From Oncomelania hupensis (taxonomy: Eukaryota > Mollusca > Gastropoda > Littorinimorpha > Pomatiopsidae): 64,000 nucleotides of DNA. The stretch is from assembly GCA_036898135.1 (NCBI GenBank), contig CM072513.1, positions 38,443,937 to 38,507,936 of the forward strand. Direction: 5' to 3'. The notes under the pieces are model-generated. The model did no database searches and was not told the DNA's origin. It saw only the letters and a program-made list of their open reading frames with translations. A program made the position numbers and the translations under genes. Below, piece by piece: positions 50,705 to 62,304 of the stretch. Each line of letters starts with the position of its first letter. Position 1 is the first letter of the stretch.

Positions 50705-51660
50705 GCTAGTTAGTTAGCTATTCATTGCTTACAGGGTCCAGCGGACTGCAAAAAACCGAATCAGGACCACAAAATCAAGACCACAACTTGGCTGAAAGAG
50801 GACGCACCCCTGATCCGCGTAAAAGATCTGCCGAAACAAACCCAGTGGTAACACTGAAGGCACTCCACCAGCCGGTCACTTTACAATAAAGACGCAGGGG
50901 ACGCTGAGGCTTTACTCTAATTTATCGAACCCCCGGTTTGCAAAAACAAAATAGAATACAAACATCATTATAAAATATCAACAAAACACATACATATAAA
51001 ATGCTTAAATTGCCAAATAATAACATAGGAAGCCCCAGTGACCAATTGGCAGAAAGCGTCCAATATTCCCAAGCTGATCCAACAGACCTCACACACAAAT
51101 GAGTTTTGTCCCGGAAGAGTTTTCAAGAAAAAAAGGTAAGTGACTGGTCTAGCGAAGAAGAAGATAGTATAATAGAGTGATAGAACAGAGTGCTATCCTA
51201 TCCTATCCCGTAACTCGGAGGTCGTAGGGGCACCACAGATGTTCGTTTAACCAGCGTACTCCACCTTTCTCTGTCCTCAGCAACCCTGATGGTTTCGCTC
51301 AGTGTCAAACTAGTCCATTCTCGAATGATTTCCTCCCACCTCTTTTTCGGTCTCCCTCTTCTTCTACCCCCTTGCACTGTGCCTTGCAGGATGGTCTTTG
51401 TAAGACCTAATGATCTGGTGACGTGGTCATACCATCGGAGTTTCCGATAGAGAGTAGGAATGAGAAAGATGATGATCTGGTGATGTGGCCATACCATCGA
51501 AGTTTCCGATAGAAAAGAGTTGGAATGAGAAAGAACAAAGGAGAAAAAACAGCGACAGTGGGAATTTAAAACACTAAATTTCCAGAAAGTGGGGATACTA
51601 TTTATACTAAAACTCCCGGCACCCCCACCTGGAAAGGGGTGGGGAGTGGGGAAGGTAGGA
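50705..51660 (-). mobile_element. LINE family Y 3' end, split by an RTE fragment
   Basis: The reverse-strand copy reads from the tail ctagttagttagctattc at 50705 through ccagcggactgcaaaaaacc to gatagaacagagt at 51179-51191. It then resumes at 51508 (gatagaaaagagttggaatg, cagcgacagtgggaattt). It aligns throughout to the reverse of 14380-14970. Confidence 0.75.
51192..51446 (-). mobile_element. RTE LINE 3' fragment inserted in LINE Y
   Basis: Reverse-strand RTE end, starting with the tail ctatcctatcctatcccg. It encodes LRWYDHVTRSLGLTKT and RRRGRPKKRWEEIIREW. The target duplication gatagaNagagt is at 51179-51191 and 51508-51520. A 62-bp tandem duplication (51411-51472 and from 51473) spans its 5' junction. 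Confidence 0.8.
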
Positions 51661-53404
51661 GGGGGGGGGGGATAACCAGCTTACTTCCACGGCAATTTGG
51701 CTTATTAAATTTTTCTTGCCTGAAAGCTAATAATGACCGCTAATATCTCAACAGACAGGTGATCTAGCTCTGCACGGCAATTGAAGAAGTTATCGAAGCA
51801 GAGCTTTGTATGGAATTAAATTACCCCTGCATTATTCAAAGTTTGGCAAGGCAAGGCAAGGCAAGACGTTAGAATATGAGTAGGAAGGAATTGGCCATGT
51901 AGTGTATATTTTAAACGCTCTGCAAAGCTCTTTGAACTGGGTCCTAGACAACAATGAAGACATCAGTTAGAATTTAAATAAGTTGATAAGAACGAACACC
52001 GGCGAGTCAATGTATCTTATAAAAGATTATTTGTAGACAAGTAGAAGATAATAATCGAAACACCACCTAGGCAACAGATGAGTATAATTAAAACTATTTT
52101 TTCACAACAATTTAAGAAGTAATATTGAGTAGTTGTGTTTAAAAGTTGGCAATAGCGAGGTCTCCAAAACGCCAACTGGTTTTCGGCAAGACAATTTAAC
52201 AATTTTCGAAATAATTCGAAGCGCGCTTTGCTGTGAACCCGTGACACCGAAACTTGGAAAAAAAGCCTTGTCTTGAAGTCGATAACTGGTGACACCCAAA
52301 CAACTGGCAGGTGTTTGGTTCTCCAACTTCTGTTTTCTTCCCACCTTCTTCTCTCTTCTCACACGACTGGTCTAGTTTTCCAGCTTCAACACTCAAGACA
52401 TTGCACAATGTTTTGTCTAGAAGTTAATAACAGCCAGACTTCCACCACCTCTGATAATTTGGCTTTCGGCACGACAATGTAAGAAATTACAGAAAATAAG
52501 CTTTGTCTTTAAAAGTTAATAAGAAATTAGCCACAGTGACACCTCCACTCCAGCCGAGTAATTTGGCTTTCTGCATGACCATTAAGGGTGACAAAAAATG
52601 CTTAGTCTAGACGCCGATAACTTCTGATCATTTACCCCCCTCTTTATTATAAGCACTGCTGTATTTATTACACAGGTATTACACACGTGACGTTTGTTTC
52701 ATTGTACTATGATGTCTATTAAAGAAACGCTATATTCGAATAATACGCTGGCAAAGCCTAACTTTGAGAAAAATGCATAGATTCAAATAGCGTGCACTGC
52801 TCTAACAGTTGTATTAGTAAGAGAGATGAACAATCTCTCGAAAAATGGCTACAGAGAGATCGAGGACCATAATTACGGTAATTATTTAAACTGTTTTTTA
52901 TTGTCTGGTGGCCGGTAAACTTCAGCCTGGTTGCGTTTACCCACCATGCAGACAGTGTTTACAACAATTGATATGATAAATATAGTCTTATATCAACGTC
53001 AACCGCACCTAGTGTTTTCTTACAATAGAACACATTTGTCAATGTTTTAAAACAACACTGGCATCTGTTTTTTGAAAATAGGAACATAATTTGCCAAACG
53101 CAATAGTTTACGACAAAAACTAGTGCATGTACCGTTTTTCTTTTTTTGGCCTCTGTCTCCACAGATAGTAACAAATCACCGGCTTGTCCCATAATCGGTC
53201 ATTCCCTCATCGCCGACACCACACAAACTCAACGGTTTACTGGGCGATGTGTGGTGCATTGAGATATAGCTACTTAAAATATTGGTGCCTCCTTTCTCCT
53301 GTCTCGAGAGATTAAGCAATGATCAGTCCAGTTACTGCTTGCATGGGCTATCGTCGACCGTATGTACACAAGATACAGAGAAAGAGAAAAAGAAAAAGAT
53401 TACA
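51661..53404. other. Unassigned AT-rich sequence
   Basis: No gene recognised. Minus-strand open frames at 52017-52408 and 52959-53192 show no known motif. A short (ggcaa)n run is near 51845. Confidence 0.5.
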
Positions 53405-53541
53405 AGCCACGAATTTCCAGATAATCACATACAGAGCTGAAAATCAGCATTTTCAACAGTGTTAATTTTCTTTTCGGTGTTGTAACTCGGAGTTATCCTA
53501 AAGAAGCAAAATGACACATGAATGATGGACCACTATCTTAA
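53405..53541 (+). repeat. Dispersed repeat K, copy 3, left part (target of the TTAA element)
   Basis: Contains cgaatttccagataatcaca, gcattttcaacagtgttaat, taaagaagcaaaatg and ccactatcttaa. It is cut exactly at ttaa (53538-53541) and resumes at 55099. Confidence 0.75.
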
Positions 53542-53757
53542 AGGTCAACCACAGTGCTCGGTCAAAAAGTTTCTGCTGAAAGAACTTTACTAAATAATAC
53601 CAGATGCAAAAAATTCGGTAAGCAAAGCTCTATCGTTTAATAGTTATCGATCACTGAAAGTGGGATTTCCTACCTGTAATTAAGGGTAAGGGAAGTAATA
53701 CTCTAAAACGCAGCTATCGCTGATCGTCCCTCGCAGTGACGTCAGCAACTGTAGACA

Positions 53758-53844
53758 ATGGCCGATTGCGAAGAAGTTACAAGCGAGACAAGCAGTGTTT
53801 CTTCACTCGATCTGTCGTGTTACAGCAGTGCTCTCTTCTGTTAG
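53758..53844 (+). CDS. Short N-terminal ORF in the left end of the TTAA element
   Basis: 28 codons, starting MADCEEVTSETSSVSSLDLS. The ATG is 13 bases after a palindromic CRE (tgacgtca). It aligns with the equivalent position in the opposite end of the element (D at the ccgat block in both). It is probably a truncated first exon or remnant. Confidence 0.3.
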   Translation: MADCEEVTSETSSVSSLDLSCYSSALFC

Positions 53845-53935
53845 AAACGAATTCGACCCCCGAGTACTAATTGTAATAATAAACAAATAATTATACGAGC
53901 TAGACCCGTGAATACATAACCTCTTCAGGGGCGGA

Positions 53936-54046
53936 TCAGTTAGTTTTTTTTTGGGGGGGGGTTTCCAAAATTCGTATAAAAAAAAAATAAATAAAATAAA
54001 TAAATAAATAAATAAATAAATATATATATATATGTATGTATGTATG

Positions 54047-54125
<79 letters not shown>

Positions 54126-54265
54126 TTTATTTTATGTTTATTTTTATTTTTATAATTGTATTCTCTCTCTCTCTCGCTTTCTCTCCTTCTTCTTCTTCTT
54201 TCTTTTCCTTTTTTTTTTTTTTTTTTTTTTTTTTTGGGCCGGAAACCCCCCCTCGTCCGCCCCTG
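53936..54265. mobile_element. hAT-like MITE inside the TTAA element
   Basis: 330 bp with terminal inverted repeats beginning caggggcgga at 53936 and, inverted, tccgcccctg at 54256-54265. A ggtttcc/ggaaacc pair lies further in. It contains AATA, TA (about 54031-54121) and poly-T (about 54202-54235) tracts. No convincing 8-bp duplication (aacctctt against cgttccct), so the boundary call rests on the inverted repeats. Confidence 0.6.
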
Positions 54266-54279
54266 CGTTCCCTTTTCTG

Positions 54280-54660
54280 AAAAGCTCCTCTGACTTTCCT
54301 GACGATAGCAGACGATGGATGTGTAGTAGCCACTGTGACTGTAGTTGAAGTTGAAGCAGTACTAGTAGGCCTACTACTAGTAACTTGAATCACTGTTGCT
54401 GTTGTTGAGGCTTTGGATCGTTGGAACAGAGATAGGCTTTAATGTCTGTATTGTTTTCATCCCAAAGCTCCGCAAAAAAGTGGCACTTGGGGGGTAGCAG
54501 TCTTCAGCGAAGTGTTTTGCGCAAATTGCTGACGACGCACAAATCTCACCCACTTATTTCGCACTTCTTCGTTTTTTGGAAACCTATGCAATGTTATCCC
54601 ATCCGCTTGTTTGTTTGTACAACCTCCAACGGCACAATATAGGCCACTGCTCTTCGTTTT
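54280..54660 (-). pseudogene. THAP-domain transposase remnant
   Basis: Minus strand: GLYCAVGGCTNKQADGITLH and RFPKNEEVRNKWVRFVRRQQ, which give the first C-x4-C pair and the F-P-K and W-V blocks of a THAP domain. A frame break with loss of several residues follows, then CAKHFAEDCYPPSATFLRSF with the C-x2-H pair. First Cys codon at 54634-54636, C-x2-H at 54512-54523, stop at 54377-54379. Another frame continues as an S/T-rich linker to about 54280 ([15 protein letters not shown]). All four zinc ligands are present but not in one frame, so it cannot make an intact protein. A SINE separates it from the promoter end. Confidence 0.7.
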
Positions 54661-54680
54661 CCTGCGTTTTGGTAGAGAAG

Positions 54681-54871
54681 TTTTTTGTTTGTATGTAGAT
54701 TATAGTCACACGACACTTTCGCATATAGGTGACTACTGGACCGATTTATACTGACACCAGTTGTTGGTAAAGGGAAAAATAATATGATCACACGTTGACC
54801 AAACCGGGATTCGAACCACCGACCTTTCGGTTACTAGCAAGACGCTCTTACCAAGTGAGCTACCCGGCCCC
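54681..54871 (-). mobile_element. Full-length tRNA-derived SINE
   Basis: Flanked by an 11-bp duplication tggtagagaag at 54670-54680 and 54872-54882. The minus strand starts ggggccgggtagctcacttg (A box tagctcacttgg), continues to ggtggttcgaatcccgg (B box), and ends ctacatacaaacaaaaaa. The body is shared with 46698-46850. The anticodon-loop-like ctagtaa suggests a Thr-type ancestor, but the stem is degenerate. Confidence 0.92.
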
Positions 54872-55098
54872 TGGTAGAGAAGGGGCACTATCGGACTCTA
54901 TATTGTCTCCAGTAGTTGACGTCACGAGCCATGTGGTCACGTGAGCGGGCTTTTCGAAGGTGCAAAAGTTTATTCGAAGTAGATTTTATTAAATATTAAA
55001 AAAAGGCAGCATTTTTCGGAAAAAAGTTGTTTGGCATGTGACTTCTTTTATTATGTAGATATTTTGTGCTCAATTTTATATTTCAATGATGTTGACCT

Positions 55099-55890
<792 letters not shown>

Positions 55891-56392
55891 AATAATTAAC
55901 TGGAGGGAAAGGGGACTCATCGAATGAACACCATTATCACAAAGCCGACCTTCAGAAAACGGAGCCACAACGCTTTTCCCACGTACGAACACCTGTATCT
56001 TGCAGTAGTGGTTGGCATGTACTTCTTTGAGAGATGTTTGAAAATGTTAACATGTACTCCCTTGAGAGAAGTTACAGAAGGTTGGCATGTAATCCTTTCA
56101 AAGACGTTTCAGAAGGTTGGCATGTACTTCTTTGAGAGAAGTTTCAGAAGGTTGGCATGTACATCTTTGAGAGAAGTTTCAGAACCTGCATCCTTTCCAA
56201 AGACTCGTGCACCCAAAAGAAAGAAGAAAGACGAAATATACAGACCAGAAGGTCGATCGCAACCAAGAACTTTAATCTTCACGCCTCTGTACTCTTGCAG
56301 TGTAAACTAATTAGTCCCTTGCTTCTGTCAGGTCTTCTCGTAACCTACACCTCTCTCCCCCTCCCCTTTCTTTTGCCATGTCACGGCAGGAG
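55891..56392 (+). repeat. Spacer with a 35-bp repeat, five units (56010-56184)
   Basis: The unit ggcatgtacttctttgag-agaagtttcagaaggt occurs five times with substitutions, 175 bases in total. The rest of this stretch has no recognised feature. Confidence 0.7.
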
Positions 56393-56440
56393 TTATAGGG
56401 TCCAGCGGACTGCTAAGAGCCGAATCAGGACCACTTATAA
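56393..56440 (-). mobile_element. LINE family Y end fragment
   Basis: ggtccagcggactgctaaga and gccgaatcaggaccac match the reverse of the LINE-Y terminus. The usual (aact)n tail is absent. Very short. Confidence 0.5.
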
Positions 56441-56739
56441 TAGTTAAGGTTTCTGCATGATGAAGGCGGTCAACAAAGCAACAAACCGAGGTAATCGATC
56501 ACATACATGCCTGCAGGAAGAACTCCAAGGAAGCCGCCGTAAAACAATAGGTTTTGACAGCGGAGTAGCAGAAAACTGAATGGTTAGTCCCCTATAGAGC
56601 TTGACGTTGCTGGTTTTACTGCAACATGTGCGGGATGCAAGAAAAGTGCATGGAATATCGCCACTAAACGCAACAACAACAAAACCAACCAATCAACCAA
56701 ATTAAAAACAAACAAAAAAAAAACAACAATAAAATGAAC

Positions 56740-57110
56740 AACATGTCAATCTATTCAAATGTATTTCCAAAGACTCATACACATAGCCGAAAAAAAGGCA
56801 AAATAAGTGTTTTAAACAAAAAGGGAAATTCGGAGAAGCAACGGAGCGATCGACTGACTGACAAGCAAAACTCAACAACAACAAAACATGTTTTTGAGAT
56901 ATTGAGCTAAATGTGTTTAGCACCAAAATGACGCCGGCGACCTTTCCCTTTGCGGTAGAGCAAATAAGATGGCATGGTAGGCACCCCACTAACCTAGGTG
57001 ATGTTTCTATGAAATTCAATCAAAATTTGTTCAGTGGTTCGTGAGATATGGCGTCCAACGGACCGACGGACGGACAGACCGACCTTCTGATTCTCCCCAT
57101 CTATTTTAAA
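56740..57110 (+). repeat. Dispersed repeat K, copy 4
   Basis: Contains attcaaatgtatttccaaag, aataagtgttt, gagcgatcgactgactgac, gagatattgagc, gatggcatgg, ccactaacctaggtgatg, gtggttcgtgagatatggcg and a run of gacggacagaccgacc. It is the best preserved 3' end of the family. Confidence 0.7.
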
Positions 57111-57294
57111 AATATATCACAGGATCTAGGACTGTGGTTTGTTCGTCGTAAATTTCCGCAAAAAAAAACAATAACAAAACAAAACAATGAACAGCACTGA
57201 GAACAGCTCACTCAAAAGCTGCCCGGTCAGTCTCGTCGCTATCCATTTTTATTGCAGCATGTCACATCATAAAAACAGTTGGTCGCAAGAAAAC

Positions 57295-57367
<73 letters not shown>

Positions 57368-57623
57368 CCTCCACCACCACCACCACATCTTCACCAACAG
57401 CAGCAGCAGCAGCAGCACTTCAATATAATCACAAACCCGCCAGTTGGAACAGCAGTAAAGCAAGCAACATCCCCATACAAACAACACCATTAAATTAGAA
57501 TGAAGGTTGGTTCGTTGGAAACTCTTGCAAAAACTCATCAAACAAATGGTGGGGAGGGCGACGCAACAGGAGAAAAAAAAGTTACTAGACCTCAAACTGT
57601 GCAATCTCTTCACTATCACAATC

Positions 57624-57664
<41 letters not shown>

Positions 57665-58298
57665 AATCAAGACCCTCGCGTGATTAATTGTATTTTTTGC
57701 CCGAAGTTCTCTGAGCACTTTTCCAATAGTCATTTGTCGTAAACTATTTGTTTACCCATGTTTGCACTGTGGCAGGTTCGGCTGAAATCACATCACACTA
57801 TTGCGTTCCACAGGCTTGAGGATAATGTTGTACTAATAGTTTTTGCTTCGTCTGCAAATCTTTCGGGAGATGGGGTGGGTGAGGGTGGGTGTGGGTGTGG
57901 CAGTACAGGAAGGCGGAGATCTTAGAGGTAGTGATGACAACGATGACAGCATATATGATGATGCAGTCTTGAACATCAGATGTACACTTCTATACTGCAT
58001 TTGGAGTGTTCGCAATCTTTATATTCATATTGCTTAGCAAAACTATAATGCTATGAAATAAAGCAGCAAACGAGGGCACAGTGTCAGGACTTGGTCACGG
58101 AAACAAAACTGCTGGGGAAATAGCTGGAAGACAAACTTCAGTAATACAACATTTATTCCTGTACAGTGTAATTGCACGCTCTTAGTTCCATTGCTTCCAC
58201 AGCAAGCGACGGATTAGATAAGATCAAATAACATAGACCGACAAGCTATCACCTTCGCTGCATTATGTCATGCTCCCTAATTCTCCCACAGGTTAAAA
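57111..58298. other. Sequence with CAT (57297-57366) and CAA (57626-57664) microsatellites
   Basis: Open frames that include the Q and I runs from these repeats are not supported as genes. The last bases, aggttaaaa (58290-58298), are the target duplication of the RTE element that follows. Confidence 0.6.
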
Positions 58299-60307
58299 CT
58301 CAGCTGTAACAGATGCCGCCACTGAGATCCTTGGCAAGCACCGACCAAAGAAGAAGCCGTGGATCACACCTGAACTTTTGGATCTGTGTGATAAACGAAG
58401 AGAGTTAAAAAAGAAAAAGAACACCTCACAGGGAGCTGATGTCTACCGAAAAATCAACAATGACATCCGAAAAGGCATGCGCACAGCAAAGGAGAACTGG
58501 ATAGAAGATCAATGCCAGGAAATAGAGAACAATCTGAACAAGAACAACAGCAAGAAGGCCTACCAGACTGTGAAGCGGCTGACAAGTGTTAAACAGCCCA
58601 AAGTCTCCACTATCCAAAGCAAGTCTGGCATTTGCCTTACAGAAGAACAAGAAGTCTTGGACAGATGGACAGAGTACTGCTCTGACCTTTACAACCATAC
58701 ACCAAATGGAGACCCATCAGTTCTAGCATGTCCCGAGAGCAGAGAAGAAGAAGAAATCCTCCCAATTCTCCGGGAAGAAGTTGAGGCAGCAGTGCAATCG
58801 CTGAAGAAAGGGAAGTCAGCGGGAGTGGACAACATACCAGCGGAACTGCTACAAGCAGGAGGAGAAGCGATGACTGATGCTCTCACCACTATCTGTAACA
58901 AGATCTGGCAGAATGGGGAATGGCCTACACCATGGACCCAGTCGCTTGTCATCACTCTTCCTAAAAAAGGTAACCTTCAGGAGTGTGAAAATTACCGCAC
59001 CATCAGCCTCATCAGCCATCCCAGCAAGGTCCTCCTGAAAATAATACTCAACAGGTTGAAACCACAAGCTGAACAAATCATAGCTGAAGAACAAGCAGGA
59101 TTCATGGCAGGGCGAAGTACCACTGAACAGATTTTCAACCTCAGAATAATCTGTGAGAAATACCTACAGCACCAACAACATCTATATCATGTGTTCATAG
59201 ACTTCAAGAAGGCATTTGACCGAGTCTGGCATGCAGCTCTATGGGCAACCATGAAAGTGTACAACATCAGCCCTAAAATCATAGAAGTCATCAAAAGCCT
59301 GTATGACAAGGCTACCAGTGCAGTCCTCCATAACAGCGTCATCGGGAACTGGTTCAGAACAACAATCGGTGTGCGTCAAGGATGCCTACTCTCTCCAACA
59401 CTCTTCAACATCTTCCTAGAGCGCATCATGTCAGATGCTCTTGCAGATCACGAAGGCACAGTCAGCATAGGGGGCAGAGCAATCTCCAATCTTCGTTTTG
59501 CGGATGATATTGATGGATTGGCTGGAGAGGAACAAGAACTTGAACAGCTTGTACAGAGGCTTGACACCACCTCCAGAGCTTATGGAATGGAAATAAGTGC
59601 AGAGAAGACCAAAATGATGACCAACAACACCAATGGCATCAACACGGACATCAAAGTACAAGGCCAATCCCTCAACACAGTGCACAGCTTCAAATATTTA
59701 GGAGCCATTGTGTCAGACAATGGGTCTCGACAGGAAGTCCTCTCCAGGATCGCACAAACAACTGCTGCCCTGACAAGGTTGAAGCCCATTTGGAAAGACA
59801 GAACCATCAGTCTACATTCCAAAGTAAGACTGCTGCGATCTCTGGTCATCTCCATCTTCCTATATGCTTGCGAAGCATGGACCCTCACAGCAGATCTCCA
59901 ACGAAGAATACAAAGCATGGAGATGAGGTGCTACAGAAGACTTCTGTGCATTTCCTATACCCAACACATCACCAACGTTGAAGTCCGACAGACCATCACA
60001 CAAGCCATTGGACAACACGATGACCTGCTCACAGTGGTGAAGAAACGGAAACTCCGATGGTATGGCCACGTCACCAGATCATCAGGCCTTGCAAAGACCA
60101 TTCTGCAAGGCACAGTGCAAGGAGGTAGAAGAAGGGGGAGACCGAAAAAGAGGTGGGAGGACAACATTCGAGAATGGACTGGTTTGACACTGAGCGAAGC
60201 CATGAGGGCTGCTGAGGACAGAGAAAGATGGAGTATGCTGGTTAAGCGATCATCTGTGGTGCCCCTACGACCTTCGGGTTATGGGACAGGATAGGATAGG
60301 ATAGGAT
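58299..60307 (+). mobile_element. 5'-truncated RTE LINE, best preserved copy
   Basis: Flanked by a 9-bp duplication aggttaaaa at 58290-58298 and 60308-60316. It starts inside the linker after the endonuclease (SAVTDAATEILGKHRP) and runs to a (ggata)n tail. It lacks the endonuclease, so it could not move by itself. Confidence 0.93.
58378..60294 (+). CDS. RTE reverse transcriptase, open reading frame of 638 codons
   Basis: The frame is open from the truncation point to the tail; the first ATG is at 58378. Reverse transcriptase motifs: KSAGVDNIPAELL (near residue 145), AGRSTTEQIF (near 243), IDFKKAFDRVW (near 275), VRQGCLLSPTLFN (near 333), FADDIDGLAG (catalytic Asp pair, near 374) and YLGAIVSDNG (near 440). 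The C-terminal part contains LRWYGHVTRSSGLAK (near 557) and GGRRRGRPKKRWED (near 583). It has ENYRTI and LNRLKP where the copies at 4411 and 22583 have stops or frame loss. This copy therefore approximates the unbroken family sequence. No host promoter is visible, and expression is uncertain. Confidence 0.92.
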   Translation: MDLCDKRRELKKKKNTSQGADVYRKINNDIRKGMRTAKENWIEDQCQEIENNLNKNNSKKAYQTVKRLTSVKQPKVSTIQSKSGICLTEEQEVLDRWTEYCSDLYNHTPNGDPSVLACPESREEEEILPILREEVEAAVQSLKKGKSAGVDNIPAELLQAGGEAMTDALTTICNKIWQNGEWPTPWTQSLVITLPKKGNLQECENYRTISLISHPSKVLLKIILNRLKPQAEQIIAEEQAGFMAGRSTTEQIFNLRIICEKYLQHQQHLYHVFIDFKKAFDRVWHAALWATMKVYNISPKIIEVIKSLYDKATSAVLHNSVIGNWFRTTIGVRQGCLLSPTLFNIFLERIMSDALADHEGTVSIGGRAISNLRFADDIDGLAGEEQELEQLVQRLDTTSRAYGMEISAEKTKMMTNNTNGINTDIKVQGQSLNTVHSFKYLGAIVSDNGSRQEVLSRIAQTTAALTRLKPIWKDRTISLHSKVRLLRSLVISIFLYACEAWTLTADLQRRIQSMEMRCYRRLLCISYTQHITNVEVRQTITQAIGQHDDLLTVVKKRKLRWYGHVTRSSGLAKTILQGTVQGGRRRGRPKKRWEDNIREWTGLTLSEAMRAAEDRERWSMLVKRSSVVPLRPSGYGTG

Positions 60308-60316
60308 AGGTTAAAA

Positions 60317-61728
60317 TCAAATGTCATTGTGCTTACACGGCACATTGTTAGCTCAAAGAACTTGGATCCGGATCATGTCCTATAGGAGAGTGTTTGAGCG
60401 GCCTGTCGCAAGCCCGCCATGAGTATCGCAAATCTCGCAGGTACTGTTTACTTTTGAGTTCAGTCGGCCGTGTGTGAACTTGGATAGAATGACCATATGG
60501 AGAAAGCGAAACCCCACAGTAAACAGTAGTTATGGGCAGTCCAGTCCTCTGTGAGTGTGTGTAAGAGAAAAGGGCGGGGAGGGAAGAGAAGGGAGAGAGA
60601 GAGGAGGGAGGGGGTTGGTGGAGGGTGGGGTGGAGGGAGAGAACACCTCTGCCGACATTATCCCATTTCTCGTTAGTCAAATTTATTTGTCCATTTTTTC
60701 AGCGGTTAGAGCGGCTTAGTGGTCCAGGCATGATACTGTGTGCAAATGGGCAACGTGGGGTCGATGGGATACTGACATGGTGGTAGAACCACTTCAAGTT
60801 TTAGCGTAAGCCTATTCCCATTATAAACGCTGGCCAGCGCAGTGATAACAAGCATGCCAATTACGAATAGGAGTGTAAGGATTTTTTGTAAGTCTTCAAA
60901 ATTAAACAAAACAACATGTTCACAACACACGCACAGCCCTTACACACACACATGTGCATTCACAACACACACACGCACACACACACATGTGCATTCACAA
61001 CACACATACACACATATACACGCGCGCACATACCTAAACACACACGGATATAAACAAAACCATTGTGCAACAACAACAAGAGAAAAGCAATTGTTCGAGG
61101 TCTGAACAGCATGCGGCCCATTAGTAAAGTTTGCCGATAGCATGCAGTGTTCATTGTTGCCCTCTGAATGATGAGATCCCGAAATAAGAGGCAATGAAAT
61201 CCTTTGTATGAAAAGCATGCCCCAAATATCACTGCATGGCATAAAGCAAACAGTGTCATATATAAAGACTAATAAAGATTAGCAAAGGCTGGACCCTAGG
61301 CCATAGCATAAAGCAGACATTTGCTTCAAATTGCTCTGATAATCACCAGTCTATTATCAACCCAATACTGCTCTGCTCTACTGAAGAGACCGATGCGTAT
61401 CGGGTTGGTTTAAAGCGCGGTTGTTGTTGTTGTTGGGGTAGATTAACGTCCCCGGACACAGTGCCTATATAGGACTTGTAGTTAAGATGTAGTGTTGGGA
61501 TGTAGGGAAGAAATTAAGAGGCAAAGTAGCTAGTGTAGATACAGAACGCTCGAGGCGGTACTCAGGATGAAGTGTGCAGACGCGCAGACCGGAGAAAAGG
61601 TCGCTCGTATAGATGATGCGATGAGCCCAAGGGTCCGGCATCTACGCTGTGTGAAGAGGGGTGGGAATCCTGAAAGAGAGCTGGCGACGTAAACACGACT
61701 GCAGTCTGGAGGCGCAACTCTCCACAAC
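60317..61728. other. Unassigned sequence with CA repeats
   Basis: CA-rich tracts at about 60923-61025. A gttgttgttgttggggtag block near 61422 is followed by gattaacgtccccggacac, repeat-like in character. No gene recognised. Confidence 0.5.
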
Positions 61729-62304
61729 TCAAATCCAGAAGCCCATTCGTAGATAAAGAGGGTAGGCTACCGAAGACCGGGCAGGACAGAAGTCAAACGA
61801 GGAGGGCCCAGCAACACAACCGAAGCACGGTCCACGGAGTCCAACTGGTAAGAATGTAGGTTGAAGTGGAGTTTCGCTTCGAGATCTCCCACTGCCACAG
61901 TCCGCTGAAGCAGCATCAACTTCAGCACTGCCACCACCGCAACGGTGCCCCTTCCGCCGACGGTGCGTCTTCTGCATGTCCGCATGCGGCACGTCTGTAG
62001 GTCTGAGCGTCTCGTGGAGCAGGTGTGATCTGAAGCTTGAAGACTGCTTCAGTAGAAGATGCTGGTCGGCAGACCGCCGCAGTGGTAAATGCAGGTCGGC
62101 TAGGCGAAGCTGAACACTGACCGCCTCAGTGGAAGATGCAGGTCGGCAAAGATAAGTGCTCAACACCTCAGCGAATGGTAAGTGCTGAAGCTCATGTAGA
62201 CAGACTCTTAGCCTGCCAGCCTTTCCTAGGGGCTTGCGCAACCTCGTCATTAGCTGACAGACTCGTCCTTGTCTGCCGCTGTTCAGCTTCTCTGATGCTT
62301 CCAA
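61729..62304 (-). other. Unrecognised open frame of 191 codons
   Basis: This frame is open on the minus strand over a GC-richer stretch. Its first third overlaps three imperfect units of a gcagtggaagatgcaggtcggc-type repeat (about 62041-62150). Composition is biased (R, S, L), and I recognise no domain. It may be non-coding repeat DNA. I would not annotate it as a gene without transcripts. Confidence 0.2.

Larger units (their letters stand above)
53542..55098. mobile_element. TTAA-flanked, Kolobok-like DNA transposon remnant
   Basis: The body is bounded by ttaa at 53538-53541 and 55099-55102. The K repeat at 1190-1215 gives the empty site (ccactatcttaactatctgc). The ends are inverted, aggtcaaccacagtg against aggtcaacatcattg. 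Each end carries tgacgtca about 175-195 bases in (53737-53744 and 54917-54924). Each CRE is followed by a gagaca/tagaca block and a ccgat block. Inside the right half is a minus-strand THAP coding remnant. Kolobok elements are known for TTAA targets and THAP-containing transposases; piggyBac also uses TTAA but lacks THAP. Two later insertions lie inside: a hAT-like MITE and a SINE. Confidence 0.7.

Noticed and set aside
54681..54871. Functional tRNA gene
   Set aside because: A and B boxes are present, but the anticodon stem is degenerate, there is a long 3' body and a target duplication surrounds the unit. It is a SINE.
61729..62304. New 191-residue protein gene
   Set aside because: It has no recognisable domain, biased composition and internal DNA repeats. 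Kept only as an unassigned open frame.
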